Assembly: GCF_019635465.1 (NCBI RefSeq) | Contig: NZ_JAHBZK010000020.1 | Span: 32,062-96,061, forward strand | DNA: 64,000 bases | Direction of reading: 5' to 3' | Origin: Hydrogenophaga sp. | Lineage (GTDB): Bacteria > Pseudomonadota > Gammaproteobacteria > Burkholderiales > Burkholderiaceae_C | In this document: positions 7,760 to 14,788 of the stretch, piece by piece | Layout: every line of letters starts with the position of its first letter | Numbering within the stretch: position 1 is the first letter of the stretch | Made by a program: the position numbers and the translations under genes | Notes under the pieces: generated by a model | What the model saw: the letters and a program-made list of their open reading frames with translations, nothing else | Told to the model about the DNA's origin: nothing | Database searches by the model: none

Positions 7760-8953
7760 TCAGGCAGCGATGCGCGCGGCCACCCGCTCGGCCTGTTGCG
7801 CGATCGTGCGCAGCAGGCCACCGGCCTGGCGGATGTCGAAGCCCACGAAGTGCACGCCTTGCAATGCGCCGTCGCCGTGCAGCACCGTCGGCAGGCCGCG
7901 CGCGTCCAGCGGCAGCGGCACGCTGCCAAACAGGGGTTGCAGCGCGGCCTGGTAGCCGGTGGCCAGCAGCACCACGTCAAAGGCCTGTTCACGGCCATCG
8001 GTGAAGCGCGCACCGTCGCGCGTGAGCATGGCGATGCCGGGGAACACGCCGATGTCGCCCCGCTTGATGCGATCGACGGTGCCGATGTCGATCATGGGTG
8101 TCTTGCCGTCGTGGCGCAGCTGGTGCAACGGCGAGACGGAGGGCGTCTTCAAGCCCCAGCGGGAAAGGTCGCCGACCGTGAGGTTGCGCAGCAGCGAACC
8201 CAGGGCATTGCCCAGGGGCTCGGGCAGCTTGCTCAGCGCAATGCTGGAGAGCTGGGTGGGCCGACCCATCACGTCGCGCTTGACGATGTTGACCGGTGAG
8301 CGCACCGACAAGGCCACTACCACGCCGTGTTCGGCCAGGTCGAGCGCGATCTCGGCCCCGGTGTTGCCAATGCCCACCACCAGCACGCGTTGACCGGCGA
8401 ATGGCTCGGCATTGCGATAACTGCGGCTGTGCATCACGCGGCCGGCGAAGGCGTCCTGCCCGGGCAAGGTGGGCGCCACCGGCTCGCGGTTGGCACCGGT
8501 GGCCACGACCAGCACCGGCGCGCTGAATCGGCGACCCCCTGCGGTGTGGGCCAACCACTGCCCACCCTCGCGCTCAACGCTCACCACGGTCTCGCCACAC
8601 ACCGGCTCGATGCCGTGGTGCTTTGCATAGGCCTCCAGGTAGTCCACCACCCCCTGGCGCGGCACATAGCGCGGCGCGTCGTCCGGGAATGGCAGACCCG
8701 GCAAGGCCGAATGCGTCTTGACCGTGTGCAGGTGCAGACGCTGGTAGTGGTTGCGCCAGGCGTTGCCCACCCCGCAGGCCTGTTCGAGCACCGTTGCGCG
8801 AACGCCGCGCTGCTGCAGGCAACCCGCCACCGCCAGGCCGGCCGGGCCGGCGCCCACGATGAGAACGGGAGTGGTGGCGGCAGAGGTGGTGGTGGAAGTG
8901 GAGGGGTCGGCCATGGTGGCACCGAGTGTGCCGAGCGTGCGGGCCGCGCGCAT
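7760..8953 (-). CDS. Flavin-containing monooxygenase-type NAD(P)/FAD oxidoreductase
   Basis: A 397-residue flavoprotein with an FAD-binding motif (VGAGPAGLAVAG, residues about 33-44) and a second NAD(P)H-binding motif (VVGIGNTGAEIA, near residue 197). This two-nucleotide layout is typical of group B monooxygenases and related oxidoreductases such as CzcO-like proteins; the substrate cannot be told. Two starts are possible. The ATG at 8953 has a GGGGTGAG ribosome-binding site at good spacing, whereas the in-frame ATG at 8914 lacks one, so 8953 is preferred. It follows the ECF sigma gene by 22 bp and may be co-transcribed with it. Confidence 0.83.
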   Translation of the reverse strand: MRAARTLGTLGATMADPSTSTTTSAATTPVLIVGAGPAGLAVAGCLQQRGVRATVLEQACGVGNAWRNHYQRLHLHTVKTHSALPGLPFPDDAPRYVPRQGVVDYLEAYAKHHGIEPVCGETVVSVEREGGQWLAHTAGGRRFSAPVLVVATGANREPVAPTLPGQDAFAGRVMHSRSYRNAEPFAGQRVLVVGIGNTGAEIALDLAEHGVVVALSVRSPVNIVKRDVMGRPTQLSSIALSKLPEPLGNALGSLLRNLTVGDLSRWGLKTPSVSPLHQLRHDGKTPMIDIGTVDRIKRGDIGVFPGIAMLTRDGARFTDGREQAFDVVLLATGYQAALQPLFGSVPLPLDARGLPTVLHGDGALQGVHFVGFDIRQAGGLLRTIAQQAERVAARIAA

Positions 8954-8975
8954 CGGTGCTCACCCCGGTGCCGGC

Positions 8976-10253
8976 TCAGCCCTTGGCGGCAAGCCCCTGG
9001 GCGCGCGCCTGCATGAGCAAGCGGTCCTGCGCGTTCTCGGTGAGTGCGGCGGCGCGCTCGAAAGCGGCGCGCGCTTCGGCGCGCTGGCCCAGCTGTTCGA
9101 GCAGATCACCATGCACCGCGGCCAACCAGGGGTAACGCGCCAGCGCGGGCTCGTTCAGCAACGGCGCGAGCACTTGCAGGCCAGCGGCGGCGCCCGCGTG
9201 CCGCGACACAGCCACCGCCCGATTGAGCTCGACCACCGGCGACGGCTGCCGCTGGGCAAGGTCGGCGTACAACGCCGCCATGTGCGCCCAGTCGGTGTCT
9301 TCGGCGCGCACGGCGCGGGCGTGGCAGGCAGCGATGGCGGCCTGCAACTGGTAGGGGCCGGGGGCCGGTGCGATCGACTCGGCGCGGTCCAGGGCCGCCA
9401 GGCCACGGCGGATCAGGAGGCGGTCCCAACGGCTGCGGTCCTGCCGCTCCAGCAGCACCGGCCGGCCCTCGGCGTCGGTGCGGGCTGCCTGGCGCGAGGC
9501 CTGGATTTCCAGCAGCGACAGCAGGCCCAGCACCTCGGGCTCCTCGGGCATCAGGCCCACCAGAAGGCGCGCCAGTCGCAGCGCTTCGTCGCACAAGGCA
9601 GGGCGCATCCAGTCGTCACCGCGGGTGGCGGTGTAGCCCTCGTTGAACACGAGGTAGATCACCTCCAGCACCGAGCCCAGGCGCTCGGTCATGGCGTCGC
9701 CACGGGGCACCTCGAAGGGCACACCCGCGTCGCGCAGGCTGCGCTGCGCCCGCACGATGCGCTGCGCCACCGTGCTCTCGGTCTGCAGCATGGCGCGCGC
9801 GATCTCGCCGGTGGTGAGGCCCCCCAGCAGCTTGAGCGTGAGCGCCACGCGCGCATCGGCCGACAGCACCGGGTGGCAGGCGGTGAACATCAGGCGCAGC
9901 ATGTCGTCGCCGATGACGTTCTGGCGCGCGGCATCCACCGTGTCGGCCACATCGGGCACGCGGTCGGCTTCCATGGCCTGCAGGTCGGCCGCGATGTCGG
10001 CCTCGTGCCCCTCGCGGGTGGCGCGCTGGCGCAGGTGGTCCAGCGCGCGGTTGAGCGCCACGCGCATCAACCAGGCGCCGGGTTTGTCGGGCATGCCGTC
10101 CACCGGCCAGTGTTCGAGCGCGGCCACCAGCGCGTCCTGCGCAATGTCTTCGGCCAGCCCCAGGTCGCGCACGCGGCGCGCCACGGCCGCCACCACGGCG
10201 GCCGATTCGAGCCGCCAGGTGGCGGCGATGCGTTGGTGAACCGCACTGTGCAT
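8976..10253 (-). CDS. ECF42-type RNA polymerase sigma factor with C-terminal TPR-like extension
   Basis: A 425-residue sigma factor, more than twice the usual ECF length. Sigma region 2 spans about residues 10-75 (LAEDIAQDALVAALEHWP, AWLMRVALNRALDHLR) and region 4 about 110-175 (LLGGLTTGEIARAMLQTES). A long helical extension (residues about 185-420) carries the conserved block LVFNEGYTA and tetratricopeptide-like helices. This architecture, plus the neighbouring DGPF/YCII proteins, is the published hallmark of the ECF42 group. That group has no anti-sigma factor, and the C-terminal extension is thought to control it. No anti-sigma gene is seen here either. Confidence 0.9.
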   Translation of the reverse strand: MHSAVHQRIAATWRLESAAVVAAVARRVRDLGLAEDIAQDALVAALEHWPVDGMPDKPGAWLMRVALNRALDHLRQRATREGHEADIAADLQAMEADRVPDVADTVDAARQNVIGDDMLRLMFTACHPVLSADARVALTLKLLGGLTTGEIARAMLQTESTVAQRIVRAQRSLRDAGVPFEVPRGDAMTERLGSVLEVIYLVFNEGYTATRGDDWMRPALCDEALRLARLLVGLMPEEPEVLGLLSLLEIQASRQAARTDAEGRPVLLERQDRSRWDRLLIRRGLAALDRAESIAPAPGPYQLQAAIAACHARAVRAEDTDWAHMAALYADLAQRQPSPVVELNRAVAVSRHAGAAAGLQVLAPLLNEPALARYPWLAAVHGDLLEQLGQRAEARAAFERAAALTENAQDRLLMQARAQGLAAKG

Positions 10254-10277
10254 GCGTGCCTGGGTGTGTGCGCCGGG

Positions 10278-10688
10278 TCAGAACTGCTGCGGCGCAGCGG
10301 CTTCGTCCATGTAGAAGACCTCCCACTGGTGGCCATCGGGGTCGGCAAAGCCGTGTTGCAGCATGAAGCCGTGGTCCTGCACCGGGTTGGGGGTCGTGCC
10401 GCCGGCGGCCAGTGCCTTGGCCACCAGGGCTTTCACCTCCTCGCGGCTGGCGCAGTCGAGTGCGTTGAGCACCGCCGTGGCCTTGGAGGGGTCGGCCACC
10501 GGCAGGTGGGTGAAGCCCTGAAAAAACGGTTTGACCAGCAGCATCACGTAGATGTGCTCGCTGACCACGATGCAGGCCGCCTGCTCGTTGGTGAAGCGTG
10601 GGTTGAGCGTGAAGCCCAGCCCGGTGTAGAAGGCCACCGACCGCGGCAGGTCAGCGACGGGCAGGTTGACGAAGAGTTTGGAAGGCAT
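10278..10688 (-). CDS. VOC family (glyoxalase/bleomycin-resistance-like) protein
   Basis: A 136-residue single vicinal-oxygen-chelate protein: N-terminal LFVNLPVADLPRSVAFYTGLGF and C-terminal FADPDGHQWEVFYMD, with the metal-type His/Glu positions at the end of each half. VOC proteins bind a divalent metal and act as lyases, isomerases, dioxygenases or resistance proteins; the substrate is unknown. It lies 24 bp upstream of the sigma gene and 20 bp downstream of a DGPF protein, inside the ECF42 operon. A second, different VOC gene sits two genes upstream. Confidence 0.87.
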   Translation of the reverse strand: MPSKLFVNLPVADLPRSVAFYTGLGFTLNPRFTNEQAACIVVSEHIYVMLLVKPFFQGFTHLPVADPSKATAVLNALDCASREEVKALVAKALAAGGTTPNPVQDHGFMLQHGFADPDGHQWEVFYMDEAAAPQQF

Positions 10689-10708
10689 GGTGATTCCTTG
10701 TCGGGCAC

Positions 10709-11122
10709 TCAGGGTTGCAGCAGGCGGCGAAAGCTCTCGACCGTGTCGCCCGGCGTGAATTCATCCAGGTCGATCAGCTGACGCACCTCGACCACCGCTT
10801 CGCGCCCGGCGCTGGCCGGATTGGGAAAACGCCGCGACCATTCGAGGGCCTCGTCGCGGCTGCGCGCCTGGATCAGCGTGTAGCCGGCGATCAGTTCCTT
10901 GGCTTCGGCAAACGGGCCGTCGACGATGCGTGGCGCGCCCGCGCCGTGCACCACACGCCAGCCCTTGCGACTGGGGTGCAGGCCAGCCGCGTCGAGCAAC
11001 ACACCCGCACGCGCGAGTTCCTCGTGAAAACGCGCCATGGCCTCGAACACCGCCGGGTCCGGATCGGGCGAGGTCTCGGCCTCGAACTCGGGCTGTGAAC
11101 GCACGATAAGCATGAAGCGCAT
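10709..11122 (-). CDS. DGPF/YCII-domain protein
   Basis: A 137-residue YCII-related protein beginning MRFMLIVRS and carrying the DGPF signature in the form VDGPFAEAKELIAGY near residue 68. DGPF proteins are the most constant partners of ECF42 sigma factors and are thought to be their regulon. Their biochemical activity is not established; the fold is a ferredoxin-like dimer. The start lies one base after the stop of the upstream VOC gene, so translational coupling is likely. Confidence 0.88.
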   Translation of the reverse strand: MRFMLIVRSQPEFEAETSPDPDPAVFEAMARFHEELARAGVLLDAAGLHPSRKGWRVVHGAGAPRIVDGPFAEAKELIAGYTLIQARSRDEALEWSRRFPNPASAGREAVVEVRQLIDLDEFTPGDTVESFRRLLQP

Positions 11123-11123
11123 G

Positions 11124-11522
11124 TCAGCCCCCTTCGCCCATGAGCGGCTCGATCATGCTGTTGTGGTTGCCTTCGGTGTCAACGAAAACCACGTAGCGCC
11201 CCACGCCCGGGATCATCATGGGCTCGCCCAGAACCTGGCCACCGGCGGCGCGCACACGCTGCATGGCGGCATCGACGCTTTCCACGCCCACCACGACCGA
11301 GGGGTGTTGCGCCGGCCAGTCGGGCTTGAAGGGGAACATGCCGCCACCGATGGCACCCGCCGGCGCGCCGGGTTTGGCATCGGTTTCGGTGGTGGTGAGC
11401 AAGAGGTATTCGCCCATCTCGGGGCCGAGCGCCTGGGTCTTCCAGCCAAACGCGCTGGCGTAGAAGCGGGCGGCGCGGTCGCGGTCGCGGTAGGGCATCT
11501 CGAAGTGCACGACGGGATTCAT
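11124..11522 (-). CDS. VOC family protein of the ECF42 operon
   Basis: A 132-residue vicinal-oxygen-chelate protein (MNPVVHFEMPYRDRDRAARF at the N-terminus; GRYVVFVDTEGNHNSM near the C-terminus). The start at ATG 11522 is set by an AGGAGA ribosome-binding site; an upstream in-frame extension into the preceding gene has no family similarity. It is the first gene behind a sequence matching the ECF42 promoter motif (11574-11600), so it may be the first sigma-dependent gene in the cluster. The substrate is unknown. Confidence 0.86.
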   Translation of the reverse strand: MNPVVHFEMPYRDRDRAARFYASAFGWKTQALGPEMGEYLLLTTTETDAKPGAPAGAIGGGMFPFKPDWPAQHPSVVVGVESVDAAMQRVRAAGGQVLGEPMMIPGVGRYVVFVDTEGNHNSMIEPLMGEGG

Positions 11523-11573
11523 CACGGCGTTCTCCTGTGGGCGGCGGCCGATTCCGTCGCCTTGTCCTGTCAC

Positions 11574-11600
11574 GACGGACGGACTGCCCGGATTTCGACA
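11574..11600 (-). promoter_or_regulatory. Candidate ECF42-dependent promoter
   Basis: Read on the minus strand, TGTCGA (11600-11595) is followed 17 bp later by CGTC (11577-11574), ending 52 bp upstream of the VOC start codon. The motif reported for ECF42 sigma factors is TGTCGA at -35 and CGA/TC at -10, which this matches. No equivalent pair was found elsewhere in the operon. The match is short, so chance cannot be excluded. Confidence 0.5.
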
Positions 11601-11631
11601 GACCGTTGGTCGCTTGAGCGTTGGTGACGCC

Positions 11632-11997
11632 TCAGGCCTGGCTTTCGTCGTAGCAGGGCGCGAGCGAACGCACCTCGACCGTGGCCCATTGCGCGGCCGG
11701 GCATTGCTGCGCCAGGGCGATGGCCTCGTCGCGCGAGACGCCATCGAGCAGGTAGAAGCCGCCCACCATTTCCTTGGCCTCGGCAAAGGGGCCGTCGATG
11801 CGGCGCTGCGCGCCCGGCGCGGCACTCACCCGCACCGCGTCGCCCAGCCCGGCCAGCGACTCCACCGCACGCAGCTTGCCTTCGGCCTGCAGACGATCGC
11901 CAAAGGCCTTCATGCGGGCATAGGCCTCGCGGCCCTGGGCTTCGGTGCGCTCGGCGCGCTGGCCGACGGGTTCGACGATGAGCAGCATGTACGACAC
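11632..11997 (-). CDS. DGPF/YCII-domain protein, operon-distal copy next to a mobile element
   Basis: A 121-residue YCII-related protein with the DGPF signature (IDGPFAEAKEMVGGF near residue 70), related to the 10709-11122 protein. The start chosen is GTG at 11997, giving MSYMLLIVEP: an AGGAGA ribosome-binding site lies 7 bases before it, whereas the ATG at 11988 is too far from that site. The left end of a 271-bp inverted-repeat element begins immediately upstream of the ribosome-binding site, so any original promoter has been displaced. Expression must then come from inside or beyond the element. Confidence 0.83.
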   Translation of the reverse strand: MSYMLLIVEPVGQRAERTEAQGREAYARMKAFGDRLQAEGKLRAVESLAGLGDAVRVSAAPGAQRRIDGPFAEAKEMVGGFYLLDGVSRDEAIALAQQCPAAQWATVEVRSLAPCYDESQA

Positions 11998-12071
11998 AAC
12001 AAGTTCTCCTAGTGTTCTGTCCCGCAAATAACGGGCATTTCGTTCGATGGATGGGGGAGCTATCGGTGGGT

Positions 12072-12114
12072 GCCCAAAGGGGGTCAAGACTGGATGTCTT
12101 GACCCCCTTTGGGC
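12072..12114. repeat. 19-bp perfect hairpin inside the MITE-like element
   Basis: Arms at 12072-12090 and 12096-12114 with a 5-base loop (TGGAT). The core is AAGGGGGTCAAGAC against its complement. Transcribed from either strand it would form a very stable stem. It shares a GGTCAAG core with the smaller hairpin at 12188-12214, suggesting repeated internal units. Confidence 0.85.
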
Positions 12115-12187
12115 GCCCGGCGAGAGCCCCGCAGGCGCCGAACCCTTCGGGCTGCGCCGAATCGGGGCGCATGCGTCGTTGCGGCCA

Positions 12188-12214
12188 CAGGTCAAGCCGC
12201 CCAGGCTTGACCTG
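12188..12214. repeat. 11-bp perfect hairpin inside the MITE-like element
   Basis: CAGGTCAAGCC at 12188-12198 pairs with GGCTTGACCTG at 12204-12214 around a 5-base loop. It is nested inside the imperfect 21-bp pair 12151-12171/12230-12250. Confidence 0.85.
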
Positions 12215-12321
12215 CGCCCACGCCTAGCCTGCGCCCCGATTTGGCGCAGCGAAATGCCCGTTATTTGCGGGACAGAACACTCGCATGACAGGCGCGCATG
12301 GTAGGCCGAGAATGCGATGCC

Positions 12322-12606
12322 ATGGACACGTTGCATTTCGAGACCTTTCGCGATCAGGCCTTGATCGAGGGCTTTGACGAGGTGCTGGAGCGGCGCTGGA
12401 ACCCGGACACTGTGCTGGACACCCACACCCACCCCTTCTCGGTGAAGGCCGTGGTCACCGAGGGCGAGATGTGGCTCACCGTGGATGCGCACACACGGCA
12501 CCTGCGACCCGGCGACACCTTCACACTGGCGCGAGACGTGCCGCACGCCGAGCGCTACGGCTCGCAGGGTGCGGCGTACTGGGTGGCGCGCAAGAACGCG
12601 GACTGA
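12322..12606 (+). CDS. Small cupin-domain protein
   Basis: A 94-residue single cupin barrel. Motif 1 appears as DTHTHPFSVKAVVTEGEMWL and motif 2 as RPGDTFTLARDVPHAERYG, supplying the usual His/Glu metal-binding set. Small stand-alone cupins have many roles and no function is assigned. The ATG at 12322 starts the conserved part; an ATG at 12298 would add eight residues that look like intergenic sequence. It is transcribed away from the inverted-repeat element, whose right end lies 40 bp upstream and may hold or have replaced its promoter. Confidence 0.75.
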   Translation: MDTLHFETFRDQALIEGFDEVLERRWNPDTVLDTHTHPFSVKAVVTEGEMWLTVDAHTRHLRPGDTFTLARDVPHAERYGSQGAAYWVARKNAD

Positions 12607-12622
12607 GCCCGGCGGCGACCGC

Positions 12623-13828
12623 TCAAGGCGACAGAGGCCGGCGCAGATGCACGTACCAGCCCATCACGGGCTGGCGCTGGTCCTCGCGGATGGGGGCCGA
12701 CCACAATGCCTCGACGTTCAGTCCGCCGGCCTTCGCCAGGGCCTCAATGGCGGCACGCCCGTGGGCGTAGCGAAGGCTGGGGCGCAGCTGCAGCGCGCGC
12801 CCTTCGTCGGCCTGTTCCACGCAAAAGGCGAATGTGCTCCCCGGCGCCAGCCGATCGGTCACCGCGGCAAACACCGCGTCCAGCGCGCCCACGTAGATGA
12901 ACACATCGGCCGCCACGATCAGGTCGAAGTGCCCATTCGCATCGCGCAGGGCGTCGAGCAGGTCGGCGCGCACCACCTGCCGGTACAGCCCGCTGTCCTG
13001 CGCGCGCTGCACCATCTCCTCGGCCACGTCCACGCCATCGATGGCATCGGCATTCGGCGCCAGCACCCGCGCGCACAGCCCGGTGCCGCAGCCGAGGTCG
13101 AGCACGCGCTGCCAGCGCACACCCGCCGCCACCAGCGGGTTCAGCAGCGTCTGCGGTGCGGTGTAGCGCAGTTGCGCGAGCAGGTGGTCCTGGAAATCGT
13201 CGGCGTAGCGGTCGAACAGCGCCCGCGCGTACAAGGCCGGCGGCGGTGGCGGCTCGCGCACATCGCTGACCGCGGCCAGAAAGAAGCGGTGCAGTTCGTC
13301 GTCCGAGCCGTGCGCCATGGCCTGGCGAAAGCAGCGCGCGGCTTCGTCCAGCTGCCCGCCGTGGCGCATCATGTGGCCGCGCTGGGTCCAGGCCTCGGCC
13401 AGCCCCGGATCGATCTGCAAGGCCTCGTCCAGCGCCTGCAGGGCTTCGCGCGCATGCGCCAGCTGCAGTTCACACATGGCCAGCGACAGGCGAAGACCGG
13501 CCTGTGGCGCGCCCAGCGCCATGGCCCGACGCAAGGCCTGAGCGGCGCCCGCGAAGTCGTCGAGCGCTTCGCGCGCCAGCCCCAGCGCGGCCCAGGCGTC
13601 CACGTGGGCGTCGTCCGCCTGCACGGCGGCTTGCAGTTGCACGAGGGCCTCGCGCCAGTGGCCCAGGCGGCACAGGGTGATGCCCAGGTTGGCCAGCACC
13701 GACGGCCGCCCCGGCACATGGGCCAGCGCCGCTTCGTAGTCGGTGCGCGCCGCGTCGAACCGACCGGCCTCGAAATGCGCGTTGCCCGCAAAGAAGTGGG
13801 CTTTGGCTTGCTCGACGGCGTCGGCCAC
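12623..13828 (-). CDS. TPR-repeat protein fused to a class I SAM-dependent methyltransferase
   Basis: A 401-residue two-part protein. Residues about 5-180 are tetratricopeptide repeats (successive units such as FFAGNAHFEAGRFDAARTDY and AWTQRGHMMRHGGQLDEAA). Residues about 215-400 are a methyltransferase with motif I LDLGCGTGLCARVL and FDLIVAADVFIYVG. Related proteins annotated as TPR methyltransferases have no fixed substrate; the repeats probably bind a protein partner or target. It lies 10 bp downstream of an enoyl-CoA hydratase gene. Cytoplasmic, with no signal peptide. Confidence 0.85.
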   Translation of the reverse strand: MADAVEQAKAHFFAGNAHFEAGRFDAARTDYEAALAHVPGRPSVLANLGITLCRLGHWREALVQLQAAVQADDAHVDAWAALGLAREALDDFAGAAQALRRAMALGAPQAGLRLSLAMCELQLAHAREALQALDEALQIDPGLAEAWTQRGHMMRHGGQLDEAARCFRQAMAHGSDDELHRFFLAAVSDVREPPPPPALYARALFDRYADDFQDHLLAQLRYTAPQTLLNPLVAAGVRWQRVLDLGCGTGLCARVLAPNADAIDGVDVAEEMVQRAQDSGLYRQVVRADLLDALRDANGHFDLIVAADVFIYVGALDAVFAAVTDRLAPGSTFAFCVEQADEGRALQLRPSLRYAHGRAAIEALAKAGGLNVEALWSAPIREDQRQPVMGWYVHLRRPLSP

Positions 13829-13838
13829 GGCGCGCTCC

Positions 13839-14603
13839 TCAGAGCGCCGAGAAGTCGGGCTTGCGGCGCTCCATGAAGGCGGTGAACGCCTCCTTGGCGG
13901 CCGGCTCGCGCAGCATGCGCCCGAAGCTGGCGCCCTCTTCGCCCATGGTGGCCAGCACCAGCTCGGTCTGGCCCTTTTTCATGAGGCGCTTGGTCTCGAT
14001 CAGCGAGCTCAGCGGCTTGGCGGCGAGCTTCCTGGCCACGCCTTGCGCAATGCCGTTGGCCTCGGTGGGCGGCACCACACGGTTGACCAGGCCCACTTCG
14101 AGTGCGGCCTCGGCCATGAAGGGCTCGCCCAGCAGCAGCGCTTCGGCCGCGCGGTGGTAGCCCAGCATCTGCGGCACCAGCAGGCTGCTGGCCGCCTCGG
14201 GGCACAGACCCAGGTTCACGAAGGGCATGGAGAAGGCGGCGTTGTCGCCCGCGTAGACCAGGTCGCAGTGGAACAGCAGGGTGGTGCCCACGCCCACGGC
14301 TGGCCCGCAGACCGCAGCCAGCAAGGGCTTGGGGAAGGTGGCGATGCCGCGCAGAAAGCGAAACACCGGTGAGTCCATGCCCGCGGGCGGCTGGTTGAGG
14401 AAGTCGCCGATGTCGTTGCCGGCCGAGAACACCGTTTCGTGCCCCTGGAACAACACCACCCGCACCGACGCGTCGTCGACCGCGGAGGTCAGCGCATCGG
14501 CCATGGCGCCGTACATGGCGGCGGTGATGGAGTTCTTCTTGTCGACGCGGTTGAGCGTGATGGTGCGGATGCCGGCTTCGGTGTGGACGAGGATGTCGCT
14601 CAT
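13839..14603 (-). CDS. Enoyl-CoA hydratase/isomerase family protein
   Basis: A 254-residue crotonase-fold enzyme. Oxyanion-hole segments are HETVFSAGNDIGDF near residue 60 and CGPAVGVGTTLLFHCD near 108. The SAGNDI and PFVNLGLCPEAASS segments resemble the PaaG/ECI-like isomerase branch more than classical hydratases, and the C-terminal RRKPDFSAL (RRxPxF) is also typical of those. The start at ATG 14603 was chosen because similarity begins at MSDILVHTEAG; the longer frame is upstream noise. The exact acyl-CoA substrate is unknown. Confidence 0.85.
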   Translation of the reverse strand: MSDILVHTEAGIRTITLNRVDKKNSITAAMYGAMADALTSAVDDASVRVVLFQGHETVFSAGNDIGDFLNQPPAGMDSPVFRFLRGIATFPKPLLAAVCGPAVGVGTTLLFHCDLVYAGDNAAFSMPFVNLGLCPEAASSLLVPQMLGYHRAAEALLLGEPFMAEAALEVGLVNRVVPPTEANGIAQGVARKLAAKPLSSLIETKRLMKKGQTELVLATMGEEGASFGRMLREPAAKEAFTAFMERRKPDFSAL

Positions 14604-14788
14604 GGGGTGGGCGCGGGGCGCGGTGAGGGTGGAAACAGCCGGGCAAGGTATCACGAAGCGCGTGCCAGGCGTTGGGGTGGACACCCCAGGGACTGACCGG
14701 TTCGTGACAGCCTGTATCGCCCCCATTCGCGGCTTGTGTGACGCCGATCGGCACCTACACTTGCCGGCGTCACTCCCCCACCCCTCTC

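Larger units (their letters stand above)
12011..12281. mobile_element. MITE-like non-autonomous element, 271 bp, with perfect 32-bp terminal inverted repeats
   Basis: The two ends, 12011-12042 and 12250-12281, are perfect inverted copies over 32 bp, starting AGTGTTCTGTCCCGC and ending in its complement. The interior has no credible gene and is built of further inverted repeats: 12072-12090 with 12096-12114 (19 bp, perfect), 12151-12171 with 12230-12250 (20 of 21), and 12188-12198 with 12204-12214 (11 bp, perfect). No clear target-site duplication is visible. Size and structure fit a MITE or other transposase-dependent element; an intergenic palindromic regulatory RNA is a less likely alternative. 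It separates a DGPF gene from a divergent cupin gene. Confidence 0.75.
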
